Shown here piece by piece: positions 9,458 to 18,674 of a stretch of DNA of 32,878 nt (position 1 is its first letter; the number at the start of each line of letters is the position of its first letter). A model generated the notes under the pieces. The model made no database searches, was not told the DNA's origin, and saw only the letters and a program-made list of their open reading frames with translations. The DNA is from Clostridiales bacterium. Its GTDB lineage: Bacteria > Bacillota > Clostridia > Clostridiales > Clostridiaceae. The position numbers and the translations under genes are program-made. The stretch is from the NCBI GenBank assembly GCA_017889345.1, contig JAGHEJ010000053.1, positions 1-32,878 of the forward strand, read 5' to 3'.

Positions 9458-10732
9458 ATGTTTAAAATTTTAAGTAATGCCTTTAAAGTCGAAGATTTAA
9501 GAAAGAGGATATTATTTACTTTATTTATTGTTGTTGTTTTTAGATTAGGAAATTATATCCCTATACCAGGGGTAGATACTGAAAGTTTAAAACAATTAAC
9601 TTCGACAGGATTATTTGGATTTTATGATTTAATATCTGGTGGTGCTTTAGAAAGGTTCAGCATATTTGCTTTAGGGGTTGTACCGTATATTAATGCTTCG
9701 ATTATAGTTCAATTACTTTCTATGTCTATCTCTAAATTTGAACAATTATCTAAAGAAGGTGAAGAAGGAAGGAAAAAACTTCAAAATATAACAAGATATT
9801 TAGCAATTTTTTTAGCATTTATTCAAGCTTATGGTTCTTATTTGTTGATTTCTAATGCTGGAGCTATAGTGGATAAATCTATATTATCACTTGTTTTTAT
9901 TGTAGTTACTCTTGTTACCGCATCTACGCTTCTTGTGTGGATAGGTGATCAGGTAAGTTTACATGGTATAGGTAATGGGGTATCATTATTTATATTTGTT
10001 AATATAGTATCTAGATTTCCTACTATGTTTTTGCAAATTGAAGCTTTTCGTAAAGCAGGAGAAGTTGGAATAATTGAAATTGTAATATTTGCTATTGTAG
10101 CGTTAGCACTCCTTGTATGGACAATATATATGAATTTGGCAGAAAGAAGAGTTACAGTACAATATGCAGGGAAACAAATTGCTGGTAGAAGCGTTGGTAA
10201 CCAGGCACATATACCTTTTAGTATAACTGGTTCAGCTGTAATTGCTATAATATTTGCAACTTCTGTTCTTCAATTTCCTGCAACAGTTGGTGCATTTTTT
10301 TCTCAAGATGCATGGATAAATCGAGTTCTTGTAAATGGAACGTATAGTCCATTTAAAATAAATTCTCCATTATATATAGTATTGTTTGCAATATTAATAA
10401 TATTTTTTACCTGGTTTTATACTCAGGTTACATATAAACCTGATGAAATGGCAGAAAATATGAGTAAGTCTTCTGGGTTTATTCCAGGTATCAGACCAGG
10501 TGAGGCAACTGCTAGATATGTTGAAAGAATATTAGATAGGATTTCAATAATAGGTGGAGTTTTTGGTGCAATTTTAGCATTATTTCCAATATTTATGGAT
10601 TTATTTACTCCATTTAAGGGATTACAATTTGGTGGTACAATGCTTTTGATATTAATTGGTACTGCAACAGATACTATGAGACAAATAGAGTCTCAGTTGA
10701 TTTTAAGACATTATCAAGGATTCTTAAAGTAA
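9458..10732 (+). CDS. secY: SecY preprotein translocase channel subunit
   Basis: SecY is the pore of the SecYEG translocon in the cytoplasmic membrane. The 424 residues have the family pattern of ten hydrophobic helices. Motifs include FRLGNYIPIPGVD near residue 30, GVVPYINASIIVQLL (about 74-88), GNGVSLFIF, and PGIRPGEATARYVERIL in the loop before the last helices. The ATG follows AGAGGTGATT, only three bases after the rplO stop. secE and secG are not in this window. Confidence 0.98.
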   Translation: MFKILSNAFKVEDLRKRILFTLFIVVVFRLGNYIPIPGVDTESLKQLTSTGLFGFYDLISGGALERFSIFALGVVPYINASIIVQLLSMSISKFEQLSKEGEEGRKKLQNITRYLAIFLAFIQAYGSYLLISNAGAIVDKSILSLVFIVVTLVTASTLLVWIGDQVSLHGIGNGVSLFIFVNIVSRFPTMFLQIEAFRKAGEVGIIEIVIFAIVALALLVWTIYMNLAERRVTVQYAGKQIAGRSVGNQAHIPFSITGSAVIAIIFATSVLQFPATVGAFFSQDAWINRVLVNGTYSPFKINSPLYIVLFAILIIFFTWFYTQVTYKPDEMAENMSKSSGFIPGIRPGEATARYVERILDRISIIGGVFGAILALFPIFMDLFTPFKGLQFGGTMLLILIGTATDTMRQIESQLILRHYQGFLK

Positions 10733-10747
10733 TTTGGAGATAATCTT

Positions 10748-11410
10748 ATGAAAATATTATTAATAGGACCGCCGGGTGTTGGTAAAGGAACTCAGTCTGA
10801 ATTAATATGTTCTTTTTATAAATTAAATCATATTTCTACAGGAAATATTTTGCGTAAACATATTGATGAACAAACTGAATTAGGGAAGTTTATTAGCAGT
10901 TTTAAAATTCACGAAGGCAATTTTGTTCCAGATGATTTAATTAATAATTTAATTAAAGATATGAAACATGATGGATTGTTAGAAAATTCATATTTACTCG
11001 ATGGTTATCCAAGAACCATTGATCAATCAGTGTTTTATGTTAACAATATAATTAGCAATTTAAATGAATGTATTGCTATATATTTAGATGCCGATAGAGA
11101 TTATATTATAAATAGGATTATGAAAAGAAGAATATGTAATAAATGTGGTCGTATTTATAATTTATCACAATATAATCATAAATTTAGTGACAATGTTTGT
11201 AGTAAGTGTGGAGGAAAATTAATTCAGAGGTTAGATGATAATATAGATGTGTTTAAAAATAGATTAGAGATATACGATAAGACTACTAAGGATGTTGTTA
11301 GATATTTTAAAGAGTTAAAGGTATTATTTGAGGTAAATGCTTTGGGTGAAATTAAAGATGTTTTTAATAGAATTAAAAATGTTATAGGAGAATATTATGA
11401 TTCATATTAA
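10748..11410 (+). CDS. adk: Adenylate kinase with zinc-type lid
   Basis: Interconverts ATP + AMP and 2 ADP in the cytosol. The 220 residues show the P-loop GPPGVGKGT (7-15), the AMP-binding LDGYPRT (84-90), and a long lid with cysteines 130, 133, 151 and 154 in CNKC...CSKC, a four-cysteine zinc site common in Gram-positive enzymes. The start is ATG at 10748 after TTTGGAGAT. It follows secY as in other Firmicutes and overlaps map by 14 bases. Confidence 0.97.
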   Translation: MKILLIGPPGVGKGTQSELICSFYKLNHISTGNILRKHIDEQTELGKFISSFKIHEGNFVPDDLINNLIKDMKHDGLLENSYLLDGYPRTIDQSVFYVNNIISNLNECIAIYLDADRDYIINRIMKRRICNKCGRIYNLSQYNHKFSDNVCSKCGGKLIQRLDDNIDVFKNRLEIYDKTTKDVVRYFKELKVLFEVNALGEIKDVFNRIKNVIGEYYDSY

Positions 11411-12140
11411 AAGTGATAGAGATATTACTTTGATGAAAAAAGCTGGTAATATAGTAAGGGATACATTAAATTTAGTAGGATCACTTGTTAAACCAGGAGT
11501 AAGTACTAAATATCTTGATAAAAAAGCTGAAGAATATATATTAAATTGTGGGGCAATACCTTCTTTTAAAGGATACTATGGTTTTCCTGCAACACTATGT
11601 ATTTCTATTAATAATGAGGTTATTCATGGTATACCTTCCGATAGAATTATAAAAGATGGAGATATTGTGAGTGTGGATTGTGGAGCTAATATATGTGGAT
11701 TCCATGCTGATGCAGCTAGAACATTTCCTTGTGGAAATATTTCAGAAGAGGCTAGTGATCTAATAAAAATTACAGAAGAGAGTTTTTTTCAAGGATTTAA
11801 ATATGCTAAAGAAGGTAATAGAGTCGGTGATATTTCTAGTGCTATTCAAGAATATGTTGAAAGTAATGGGTATTCGGTAGTTAAAGCATTTACAGGTCAT
11901 GGTATTGGAAGAGAGCTTCATGAAGCTCCAGAAGTTCCTAATTTTGGGAAGAAGGGATTTGGAGCTTTATTAAAAAAGGGAATGGCTTTAGCAATTGAAC
12001 CTATGGTAAATATAGGAACGGAACATATAAGAGTATTGGATGATAATTGGACGGTGGTTACGCAAAATGGAAAATTATCAGCTCATTATGAAAATACTAT
12101 AATAATAACATTAGATGGATCAGAAATTATAACATTATAA
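11397..12140 (+). CDS. map: Methionine aminopeptidase, type I
   Basis: Removes the initiator methionine from nascent proteins. The product is 247 residues and all the family's catalytic positions are visible: His77, Asp94, Asp105, His168 (TGHGIGRELHE), Glu201 (AIEPM) and Glu232, the two-metal pita-bread site. The ATG at 11397 lies inside the last codons of adk, preceded by ATAGGAG, so the two genes are translationally coupled. In type I enzymes of this size there is no N-terminal zinc-finger extension, and none is present here. Confidence 0.97.
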   Translation: MIHIKSDRDITLMKKAGNIVRDTLNLVGSLVKPGVSTKYLDKKAEEYILNCGAIPSFKGYYGFPATLCISINNEVIHGIPSDRIIKDGDIVSVDCGANICGFHADAARTFPCGNISEEASDLIKITEESFFQGFKYAKEGNRVGDISSAIQEYVESNGYSVVKAFTGHGIGRELHEAPEVPNFGKKGFGALLKKGMALAIEPMVNIGTEHIRVLDDNWTVVTQNGKLSAHYENTIIITLDGSEIITL

Positions 12141-12193
12141 TTTATATAAATGGATGAGATCATCATATCAATAATTATAGGAGGGTTAAAGAA

Positions 12194-12412
12194 ATGGCTA
12201 AAGATGATATTATAGAGATGCAGGGGATAGTTAAAGAATCTTTACCTAATGCCATGTTTCAAGTAGAACTTGAAAGCGGACATATGATTCTTGCGCATAT
12301 TTCAGGAAAATTAAGAATGAATTTTATAAGAATAATTCCTGGAGATAAAGTAAAGATAGAGATGTCTCCGTATGATTTAACCCGTGGTAGAATAACTTGG
12401 AGAGCTAAGTAA
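12194..12412 (+). CDS. infA: Translation initiation factor IF-1
   Basis: IF-1 is a 72-residue OB-fold protein that blocks the A site during initiation. [20 protein letters not shown] and the end [20 protein letters not shown] are typical. It starts at ATG 12194 after ATAGGAGGG. The 53-base gap after map holds no gene; many clostridia have a small KOW-domain protein gene here, which this genome lacks at this site. Confidence 0.97.
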   Translation: MAKDDIIEMQGIVKESLPNAMFQVELESGHMILAHISGKLRMNFIRIIPGDKVKIEMSPYDLTRGRITWRAK

Positions 12413-12431
12413 TTTATGGGAGGATATTATT

Positions 12432-12545
12432 GTGAAGGTTAGAGCATCTGTTAAACCTATGTGTGAAAAATGTAGAATTATAAAACGAAAAGGTAAAGTA
12501 ATGGTAATATGTGAAATACCAAAACATAAACAAAAACAAGGGTAG
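12432..12545 (+). CDS. rpmJ: 50S ribosomal protein L36, zinc-binding type
   Basis: A 37-residue gene read directly from the sequence: it starts (M)[20 protein letters not shown] and contains Cys11, Cys14, Cys27 and His32, the complete zinc ribbon of the C+ form of L36. The start is GTG at 12432 after GGGAGG, with a TAG stop at 12543-12545. It lies between infA and rpsM, its usual site in Firmicutes. Confidence 0.95.
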   Translation: MKVRASVKPMCEKCRIIKRKGKVMVICEIPKHKQKQG

Positions 12546-12567
12546 TATACGGAGGTGAAAATATAAA

Positions 12568-12936
12568 ATGGCTAGAATTTCAGGGATAGATATTCCTAAA
12601 GAAAAGAGAGTTGAAATAAGTTTAACTTATATATATGGTATAGGATTATCAACTTCAAGAAAAATTTTAAAAGCAACTAATATAAATGCTGATACAAGAG
12701 TTAAAGATTTAACTGAAGATGAGATTAATTCTATAAGGGATTTTATAAATAAGAATTTGAAAGTTGAGGGAGATTTAAGGAGAGATGTTGCCCTTAATAT
12801 AAAGAGACTTATAGAAATTGGATGTTATAGAGGTATAAGACATAGAAAAAGATTACCTTTAAGAGGTCAAAGAACAAAAACTAATGCTAGAACTGTTAAA
12901 GGTCCAAGAAAGACAATAGCAAATAAGAAAAAGTAA
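12568..12936 (+). CDS. rpsM: 30S ribosomal protein S13
   Basis: S13 is in the head of the 30S subunit and contacts P-site tRNA through its basic tail. The 122 residues open [20 protein letters not shown] and carry [19 protein letters not shown] followed by a lysine/arginine-rich C-terminus. The ATG is preceded by CGGAGGTGA. It starts the alpha-operon block; no separate promoter is evident. Confidence 0.97.
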   Translation: MARISGIDIPKEKRVEISLTYIYGIGLSTSRKILKATNINADTRVKDLTEDEINSIRDFINKNLKVEGDLRRDVALNIKRLIEIGCYRGIRHRKRLPLRGQRTKTNARTVKGPRKTIANKKK

Positions 12937-12952
12937 GGAGGTAGAATATTAA

Positions 12953-13351
12953 ATGGCAGTTCAAAAAGCTAAAAAGGTTAATAGACGTAAAAAAGATAAG
13001 AAAAACGTAGATCGTGGTTCAGCTCATATTAAATCAACATTTAATAATTCAATTGTTACATTAACAGATACAAATGGTAATACATTAGCATGGTCAAGTG
13101 CTGGAGCTTTAGGTTTTAAAGGATCAAGAAAAAGCACTCCTTATGCAGCTCAAATGGCAGCAGAAACTGCAGCAAAGGGAGCTATGGAGCATGGACTTAA
13201 GAGTATAGAAGTATATGTAAAAGGTCCAGGTTCAGGGAGAGAAGCTGCAATAAGATCATTACAAGCAGCAGGATTGGAGATTACTTTGATAAAAGATGTA
13301 ACGCCTATTCCTCATAATGGATGTAGACCACCTAAGAGGAGAAGGGTATAA
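12953..13351 (+). CDS. rpsK: 30S ribosomal protein S11
   Basis: S11 forms the 30S platform near the mRNA exit. The 132 residues include [35 protein letters not shown] and the end [18 protein letters not shown], all S11 signatures. The ATG follows AAGGAGG, whose upstream part overlaps the end of rpsM. Confidence 0.98.
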   Translation: MAVQKAKKVNRRKKDKKNVDRGSAHIKSTFNNSIVTLTDTNGNTLAWSSAGALGFKGSRKSTPYAAQMAAETAAKGAMEHGLKSIEVYVKGPGSGREAAIRSLQAAGLEITLIKDVTPIPHNGCRPPKRRRV

Positions 13352-13365
13352 TTTGGAGGTGTAAT

Positions 13366-13992
13366 ATGGCAAAGTATAATGGTCCACAGTGTAAATTATG
13401 TAGAAGAGAAGGAACTAAGTTGTTTTTAAAGGGAGATAGGTGCTATTCTACTAAATGTGCAGTTGTAAGAAGACAAAGTGCAGGAGCTCCTGGACAACAT
13501 GGTCAAACTAGAAAGAAATTATCAAACTTTGGATTACAACTAAGAGAGAAACAAAAAGCTAAGAGAATATATGGTGTATTAGAAAAGCAATTTAGGATAA
13601 TTTATAATAGCGCTGATAAAAAAGTAGGAGTTACTGGTGAAAATTTAATTAGTTTTCTTGAAATGAGATTAGATAATGTTGTTTTCAAATTAGGATTTGC
13701 AAATTCTAGAAAAGAAGCTAGACAATTGGTATCTCATGGTCATTTTTGTGTGAATGGTAGAAAAGTAGATATACCATCTTATAGAGTTAAGGTTAATGAT
13801 ATCGTAGAAGTTAGGGAGAAAAGTCGTTCTACAGAGAAATTTAAAGCTTTGTTTGAAAATAATAAAACATTACCGTTATGGTTAGCTATAGATGGTGAAA
13901 GCTATAGAGGAAAAGTTGTAGCTGTACCATGTAAAGAAGATTTAAATGTTCAATTTAATGAAACTTTAATTGTAGAGTTTTACAGCAAGTAA
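13366..13992 (+). CDS. rpsD: 30S ribosomal protein S4, zinc-containing type
   Basis: S4 initiates 16S assembly and lies by the mRNA entry channel. The 208-residue protein has Cys9, Cys12, Cys26 and Cys31 in its N-terminus (CKLC...CYSTKC), the C+ form, then [15 protein letters not shown] and the S4 RNA-binding domain with [18 protein letters not shown]. The ATG follows TTTGGAGGTG. In Bacillus rpsD is a separate, autoregulated gene, whereas here it is inside the alpha block, as in many clostridia. Confidence 0.97.
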   Translation: MAKYNGPQCKLCRREGTKLFLKGDRCYSTKCAVVRRQSAGAPGQHGQTRKKLSNFGLQLREKQKAKRIYGVLEKQFRIIYNSADKKVGVTGENLISFLEMRLDNVVFKLGFANSRKEARQLVSHGHFCVNGRKVDIPSYRVKVNDIVEVREKSRSTEKFKALFENNKTLPLWLAIDGESYRGKVVAVPCKEDLNVQFNETLIVEFYSK

Positions 13993-14007
13993 AATTTTAA
14001 TCAGTTG

Positions 14008-14030
14008 CCCTTAAAAATATATATTAAGGG
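14008..14030 (+). promoter_or_regulatory. Hairpin covering the rpoA ribosome binding site
   Basis: CCCTTAA (14008-14014) pairs with TTAAGGG (14024-14030), leaving a nine-base AT loop. The 3' arm runs into AAGGGAGGGG, the rpoA ribosome binding site. The fold could limit rpoA translation relative to the ribosomal genes before it, or mark an RNA-processing site. There is no T-run, so it is not a normal terminator. The pairing is direct observation; the function is inference. Confidence 0.45.
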
Positions 14031-14042
14031 AGGGGTTTATAT

Positions 14043-14987
14043 ATGTTTGATATTGAAACACCTAGGATCGAATGTGTTGAGTCTAATGAAAATGGGACCT
14101 ATGGTAAATATGTAGTAGAGCCTCTAGAAAGAGGTTATGGTACTACACTTGGTAATTCTTTAAGGAGAATATTATTGTCGTCTTTACCTGGAGTTGCAAC
14201 TACATCTGTTAAAATTGATGGAGCTTTGCATGAATTTTCTACAATAAAAGGTGTAAAAGAAGATGTAACTGAGATAATTTTAAATATTAAAGAATTAGCT
14301 TTGCGTATGGATGAAGAAGGAAGTAAAGTGCTTTACCTTGATGTTAAGGGTAGTAGGGTTGTTACGGCCGGAGATATACAAGTAGATGATGGAATTGAAA
14401 TTATAAATAAGGATTTACATATTGCGACACTTGAAGATGATGGTCATTTAAACATGGAAATTACAATTAACAAAGGTAGAGGTTATGTTCCTCAAAATAA
14501 AAATAAAATTGAAAATAGTATAGGATATATTCCAATAGATTCTATATATACTCCTGTTAAAAGAGTTAATTTTATGGTAGAAAATACTAGGGTAGGTCAA
14601 ATTACAGATTATGATAAATTAACTATAGAAGTATGGACAAATGGATCTATAAAAGTTGATGAGGCTATAAGTTATTCTTCAAAAATATTAATTGAACATT
14701 TTAAATTATTTTTAGGTTTGACAAAAGAAGCAAATGAAGTTGTTGTTATGGTTCAAAAAGAGGAAGATAAAAAAGAGAAAGTTCTTGAAATGACAATTGA
14801 AGAATTGGATTTCTCTGTAAGAAGTTATAATTGTTTGAAGAGAGCAGGTATTAATACTGTTCAAGAACTTGCACAAAAATCTTTAGAAGACATGATGAAA
14901 GTAAGAAATCTTGGTAAAAAATCCTTGGAAGAGGTTGAAAAGAAATTAAAAGACTTAGGATTAAGTTTAAGACAAAGTGATGAATAG
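14043..14987 (+). CDS. rpoA: RNA polymerase alpha subunit
   Basis: Alpha forms the dimer on which beta and beta-prime assemble. The 314 residues have the family layout: an N-terminal assembly domain with [20 protein letters not shown] (residues 28-47), a linker rich in lysine and glutamate, and a C-terminal domain with [15 protein letters not shown], holding the arginine that corresponds to the UP-element contact, plus [19 protein letters not shown]. The ATG at 14043 follows AAGGGAGGGG. Confidence 0.98.
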   Translation: MFDIETPRIECVESNENGTYGKYVVEPLERGYGTTLGNSLRRILLSSLPGVATTSVKIDGALHEFSTIKGVKEDVTEIILNIKELALRMDEEGSKVLYLDVKGSRVVTAGDIQVDDGIEIINKDLHIATLEDDGHLNMEITINKGRGYVPQNKNKIENSIGYIPIDSIYTPVKRVNFMVENTRVGQITDYDKLTIEVWTNGSIKVDEAISYSSKILIEHFKLFLGLTKEANEVVVMVQKEEDKKEKVLEMTIEELDFSVRSYNCLKRAGINTVQELAQKSLEDMMKVRNLGKKSLEEVEKKLKDLGLSLRQSDE

Positions 14988-15005
14988 TAATAGGAGGTGT
15001 TTTAC

Positions 15006-15347
15006 ATGGCTTGGCAAAGAAAATTAGGTAGACCAACAGATCAAAGAATAGCTATGCTTAAGAACCTTGTAACAAGTTTTTTAAAGCATGGTAAGATTGT
15101 TACAACAGTAACAAGAGCTAAAGAAACTCAAAAGTTAGCAGAAAAGATGATAACTCTTGCAAAAAAAGGAGATTTACATGCAAGACGTCAAGTGTTATCT
15201 TTTGTAAAGGATCAATCAGTTACAAAAGCTTTATTTGATGATGTTGCTTCAAGATATAATGAAAGAAATGGTGGATATACTAGAATAGTTAAGCTTGGAC
15301 CAAGAAGAGGCGATGGCTCTGAGATGGCTGTTTTAGAATTAGTATAA
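15006..15347 (+). CDS. rplQ: 50S ribosomal protein L17
   Basis: L17 lies close to the exit tunnel. From ATG 15006 the product is 113 residues and starts [20 protein letters not shown], a normal L17. An upstream in-frame start at 14997 would overlap the ribosome binding site AGGAGG (14992-14997) and is rejected. It is the last gene of the long ribosomal unit and is followed by a strong terminator. Confidence 0.97.
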   Translation: MAWQRKLGRPTDQRIAMLKNLVTSFLKHGKIVTTVTRAKETQKLAEKMITLAKKGDLHARRQVLSFVKDQSVTKALFDDVASRYNERNGGYTRIVKLGPRRGDGSEMAVLELV

Positions 15348-15358
15348 TTTCTGTTTTC

Positions 15359-15400
15359 GAGGAATTAAGAAGTTTATCTTAATTTCTCTTTTTGTTTTTT
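15359..15400 (+). terminator. Intrinsic terminator of the ribosomal operon
   Basis: Twelve bases at 15359-15370 pair with 15377-15388 (one G-U pair), with a six-base loop and then a T-rich tail up to 15400. It lies 11 bases past the rplQ stop, which makes it the end of the S10-spc-alpha transcript. Confidence 0.92.
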
Positions 15401-15419
15401 AAGGAAACTTTGGTATAAT
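15392..15419 (+). promoter_or_regulatory. Promoter for the ecfA1-ecfA2-ecfT-truA unit
   Basis: TATAAT at 15414-15419 is preceded by TGG, making an extended -10 (TGn). TTGTTT at 15392-15397 is a plausible -35 at 16 bases; it lies in the T-tail of the preceding terminator. The transcript start would be about 28 bases ahead of ecfA1. Confidence 0.65.
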
Positions 15420-15454
15420 GAGTATTACAAATAAATTTGCAAAAGGAAAATATT

Positions 15455-16294
15455 ATGGGAAATTGTATTGAAATCATAAATGTTTCTTTTAAATATGATG
15501 AGTGTGAGGAATTTGTTCTTAAAAATATAAATCTTACTATAAATGAAGGGGATTTTGTTTGTGTTGTTGGGGGAAATGGTTCTGGAAAATCTACTCTCTC
15601 TAAATTAATTAATGGAATTTATGAACTTAAATATGGTGATATATTTGTAAATTCTATGAGTGTTAGAGATGCTAGTAATATTTTAAATATTAGAAAAATT
15701 CTTTCTATTGTTTTTCAAAATCCAGATAATCAAATTGTTTCTACTCTTGTTTTAGATGATGTGGTTTTTGGTCTTGAAAATATTTTAAATGATAGGGAAG
15801 AGATTGAGCGTAGGGTTTATGATGCTTTGAAAAAAGTTAATATGATAGAGTATAAAGATCATAATACAAATATGTTATCTGGTGGACAAAAACAAAGAGT
15901 TTCTATTGCTGGAGTTTTGTCTATGATGCCTAGGTATATTATTTTTGATGAGTCTACTTCTATGTTAGATCCTAATGGGAAAAAAGAGATATTATCAATT
16001 CTTAAAGATTTAAATGAAGTTTATGGAATAACTATTATTCTTATAACTCATTTTATAGAGGAATGTCTTTTATCAAATAGGGTTGTTGTTTTAAGTAATG
16101 GAAGTATTAAGTATGATGGTAAACCTCGAGATATTTTATATGATGAAAAATTTTTAGAAGAGAATAATTTAGATACCACTCCTTCTTGTAAAATTTCTAA
16201 TATTTTGAAAAAACATGGGATTTATAAGGGAAATAATATATTTAATTTGGAGGAGCTTGAAGATTTATTATGTCGATTGAATTTAAAAATGTAG
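15455..16294 (+). CDS. ecfA1: Energy-coupling factor transporter ATPase EcfA1
   Basis: One of two ATPases of the energizing module for ECF vitamin and metal importers, on the cytosolic face. From ATG 15455 the product is 279 residues: Walker A GGNGSGKST (39-47), Q-loop FQNPDNQ (87-93), ABC signature LSGGQKQ (141-147), Walker B YIIFDE (161-166) and the switch histidine in LITHF. AAAGGA precedes this ATG, whereas a TTG at 15437 would add six residues without support. The end overlaps ecfA2 by 25 bases. The order ATPase-ATPase-EcfT after rplQ is standard in Firmicutes. Confidence 0.95.
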   Translation: MGNCIEIINVSFKYDECEEFVLKNINLTINEGDFVCVVGGNGSGKSTLSKLINGIYELKYGDIFVNSMSVRDASNILNIRKILSIVFQNPDNQIVSTLVLDDVVFGLENILNDREEIERRVYDALKKVNMIEYKDHNTNMLSGGQKQRVSIAGVLSMMPRYIIFDESTSMLDPNGKKEILSILKDLNEVYGITIILITHFIEECLLSNRVVVLSNGSIKYDGKPRDILYDEKFLEENNLDTTPSCKISNILKKHGIYKGNNIFNLEELEDLLCRLNLKM

Positions 16295-17136
16295 GGTATA
16301 CGTATCTTAAAAATACTCCTTTTGAAAATAGAGTTTTAAAAGATGTAAATTTTAAAATAAATGAAGGGGAAGTTGTTTCTATTATTGGACACACTGGAAG
16401 TGGGAAATCTACTCTTGTTCAGCTTATGAATTTACTTTTAAAAGGTTTTGATGGGGATATTATTATAGATTCTATAAATTCAAAGGATAAAAAGGTTAAG
16501 TTATCTGAAATGAGAAAAAATTTTGGATTTTCTTTTCAATATCCAGAGTATCAGTTTTTTGAAGAAACTATATATAAAGATATTTCCTTTTCTCTTAAGA
16601 TTCGTGGATTTAGTGAGGAAGAAATTGAGAGGAAAATAAGGTATGCTATGAACATGGTTTCTCTTGATTTTAATAAGTATAGAGATAAGAATCCTTTTGA
16701 AATTAGTGGAGGGGAAAAAAGAAGGGTTTCTCTTGCTTCAATGCTTGTACTTGATCCTAAATATATTATTTTAGATGAACCAACTGTTGGGCTTGATCCT
16801 AAAACTTGTGAAGAGATAATTTTAATAATAGAGAGGCTTAATAAGGAGTTTAATAAAACAATCATTATAGTAACTCATATTATGGATTTAGTTTTTAGAC
16901 TTTCAAATAGGGTTATGCTTTTAAATAAAGGAGAGCTTATAAAGTTTGAGGATACTTATGAATTTTTTAATGATAAGGATATGATGGAAAAATATTTAAT
17001 TGAGCCTCCATATTTAGTAGAATTAAATGAAAAATTAAAAAAAATGGGAATTAATTTAGAAACTTGTCCAAGAAATATTAATGATATGGGAAACAAGTTA
17101 TGTGAAGTTCTTAAAAATAAGAGGGAAATTAAATGA
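16270..17136 (+). CDS. ecfA2: Energy-coupling factor transporter ATPase EcfA2
   Basis: The second ATPase of the ECF module, forming an asymmetric heterodimer with EcfA1. The 288 residues have Walker A GHTGSGKST (40-48), FQYPEYQ (89-95), ISGGEKRR (145-152), Walker B IILDE ending at residue 170 and PTVGLDP (171-177). LDEPTVGLDP is the more canonical of the pair; EcfA1 has FDESTSMLDP at the same place. The ribosome binding site GGAGGAG lies within ecfA1, and the stop overlaps ecfT in ATGA. Confidence 0.95.
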   Translation: MSIEFKNVGYTYLKNTPFENRVLKDVNFKINEGEVVSIIGHTGSGKSTLVQLMNLLLKGFDGDIIIDSINSKDKKVKLSEMRKNFGFSFQYPEYQFFEETIYKDISFSLKIRGFSEEEIERKIRYAMNMVSLDFNKYRDKNPFEISGGEKRRVSLASMLVLDPKYIILDEPTVGLDPKTCEEIILIIERLNKEFNKTIIIVTHIMDLVFRLSNRVMLLNKGELIKFEDTYEFFNDKDMMEKYLIEPPYLVELNEKLKKMGINLETCPRNINDMGNKLCEVLKNKREIK

Positions 17137-17924
17137 TTGATAACATTATAATTGGTCAGTATGTAAAAAGTGATTCTTTTATACATAAGCTTGATCCAAG
17201 AACAAAAATAATTTTAAATATATTTTATATAATTGGTATATTTTTCATAAATAGTTTAATTGGATATTTAGGGTATTTTTTTATAATATTTTTTATAACT
17301 TTATTATGTAAAATTAGGTTTTATCATATTTTAAAAGCATTAAAGACCATAAGTTTATTTATAGTTTTTACCTCTTTATTTAATATATTTTTCATAAAAG
17401 AGGGGGAAGTTATTTTAAGTTTAGGGTTTGTAGAAATTTATGATGGAGCTATAATGACTTCTATTTTTATAGCTTTAAGAGTTATATTTTTAATATTAGG
17501 GTCAACTATTTTAACCTTAACAACTTCTCCAACAGAACTTACAGATGGATTTGAATCTTTAATGAAGCCATTATATAAATTAAAAGTTCCTGTTGGGGAA
17601 ATTTCTCTTATGATAAGCATTGCTTTAAGATTTATTCCAACTCTTTTAGATGAAACGGATAAAATAATTAAAGCTCAAAAATCTAGAGGGGTTGATTTTG
17701 AAAGTGGAAATTTAGTAGAGAAAATTAAAAATATTATTCCTATTTTAATTCCTCTTTTTGTAAATTCCTTTAGACGTGCAGATGAGCTAGCTATTGCAAT
17801 GGAATCTAGGTGTTATAATGGGAGTGAAAATAGATTTAAGTTTCGTGTTTTAAAATTTTCCATAAATGATTATTTAAGTTTTGTTGTATTTATATTAGTT
17901 ATAGTTTTACTTTCTTTTTTATAG
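17133..17924 (+). CDS. ecfT: Energy-coupling factor transmembrane protein EcfT
   Basis: EcfT is the membrane scaffold that joins the two ATPases to a substrate-binding S protein. The 263 residues have about five or six hydrophobic segments. The two cytosolic coupling motifs are visible as AQKSRGVDF and AMESRCYNG, corresponding to the family's two xRx signatures. HKLDPRTKIILN near the N-terminus is also typical. The ATG overlaps the ecfA2 stop by four bases. No S component is encoded in this window, so it is probably a shared module serving S proteins encoded elsewhere. Confidence 0.94.
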   Translation: MIDNIIIGQYVKSDSFIHKLDPRTKIILNIFYIIGIFFINSLIGYLGYFFIIFFITLLCKIRFYHILKALKTISLFIVFTSLFNIFFIKEGEVILSLGFVEIYDGAIMTSIFIALRVIFLILGSTILTLTTSPTELTDGFESLMKPLYKLKVPVGEISLMISIALRFIPTLLDETDKIIKAQKSRGVDFESGNLVEKIKNIIPILIPLFVNSFRRADELAIAMESRCYNGSENRFKFRVLKFSINDYLSFVVFILVIVLLSFL

Positions 17925-17933
17925 GTGATTGAT

Positions 17934-18674
17934 TTGAATATTTGTTTAAAAATTTCATATTTAGGAAGTAATTATTTTGGTTTTCAGAAGCAACCAGATA
18001 AAATAACAATTCAAGGAGTTTTAGAAACTACATTTTTAAATATTTTTCATAGAGAGATAAAAATTATAGGGTGTAGTAGAACAGATGCTGGAGTTCATGC
18101 AAAGGAGTTTTATTGTAATTTTCATATTGAAAACTTTTTTGTTCCATACAAAAATATAAAAAATGCAATGAATGTACATCTTCATTATGATATAAGAATT
18201 CTTGATTGTTATGAGGTTTCAGAGGATTTTCATTCTAGGTATTTTGCTAAAAAGAAAGAGTATGAGTATAAAATATTTAATGGAGAAGTTTTATCTCCAT
18301 TTAAATATTTAGATCATATGTATTTTAAGTTTCCCTTAGATTTTAATAAAATGAGTTATGCTTGTAAGTATTTTGAGGGAACACATGATTTTAAAAGTTT
18401 TACGAGTAAAGGTAGTAGTGTTAAAACAACCATAAGAACTATTTTTAAAAGTGAATTATATAAAGAGGAAGATGTTATAATTTATAAGGTTTTAGGTGAT
18501 GGGTTTTTATATAATATGGTTAGAATAATAGTAGGAACTTTAATTATGGTTGGTCAAGGGAGAATAAAAGAGAGTGATATATTAAGTATAATTAAATCTA
18601 AAGAAAGGGGAAAAGCTGGATTTGTAGCGGATTCAAAAGGGCTTTGCTTAAAAAAAGTTTTTTATGATAATTGA
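17934..18674 (+). CDS. truA: tRNA pseudouridine synthase A
   Basis: Makes pseudouridine at positions 38-40 of the tRNA anticodon arm. The catalytic aspartate is Asp51 in GCSRTDAGVHA, and the later motif ARYFAKKKEYEY-like segment (SRYFAKKKEYEYKIF) is also typical; FLYNMVRIIVGTL is the C-terminal signature. A GTG at 17925 and a TTG at 17934 are in frame. The TTG is preferred because AGGTGAT at 17923-17929 then sits at the distance expected for the 3' part of the Shine-Dalgarno sequence. It gives 246 residues. Confidence 0.94.
   Translation: MNICLKISYLGSNYFGFQKQPDKITIQGVLETTFLNIFHREIKIIGCSRTDAGVHAKEFYCNFHIENFFVPYKNIKNAMNVHLHYDIRILDCYEVSEDFHSRYFAKKKEYEYKIFNGEVLSPFKYLDHMYFKFPLDFNKMSYACKYFEGTHDFKSFTSKGSSVKTTIRTIFKSELYKEEDVIIYKVLGDGFLYNMVRIIVGTLIMVGQGRIKESDILSIIKSKERGKAGFVADSKGLCLKKVFYDN

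Noticed and set aside
14851..15036. Minus-strand open frame across the rpoA end and rplQ start
   Set aside because: Antisense to conserved coding sequence; no ribosome binding site.
16551..17620. Minus-strand open frames across ecfA2 and ecfT
   Set aside because: All are antisense to genes with complete motifs and have no protein-like signature.
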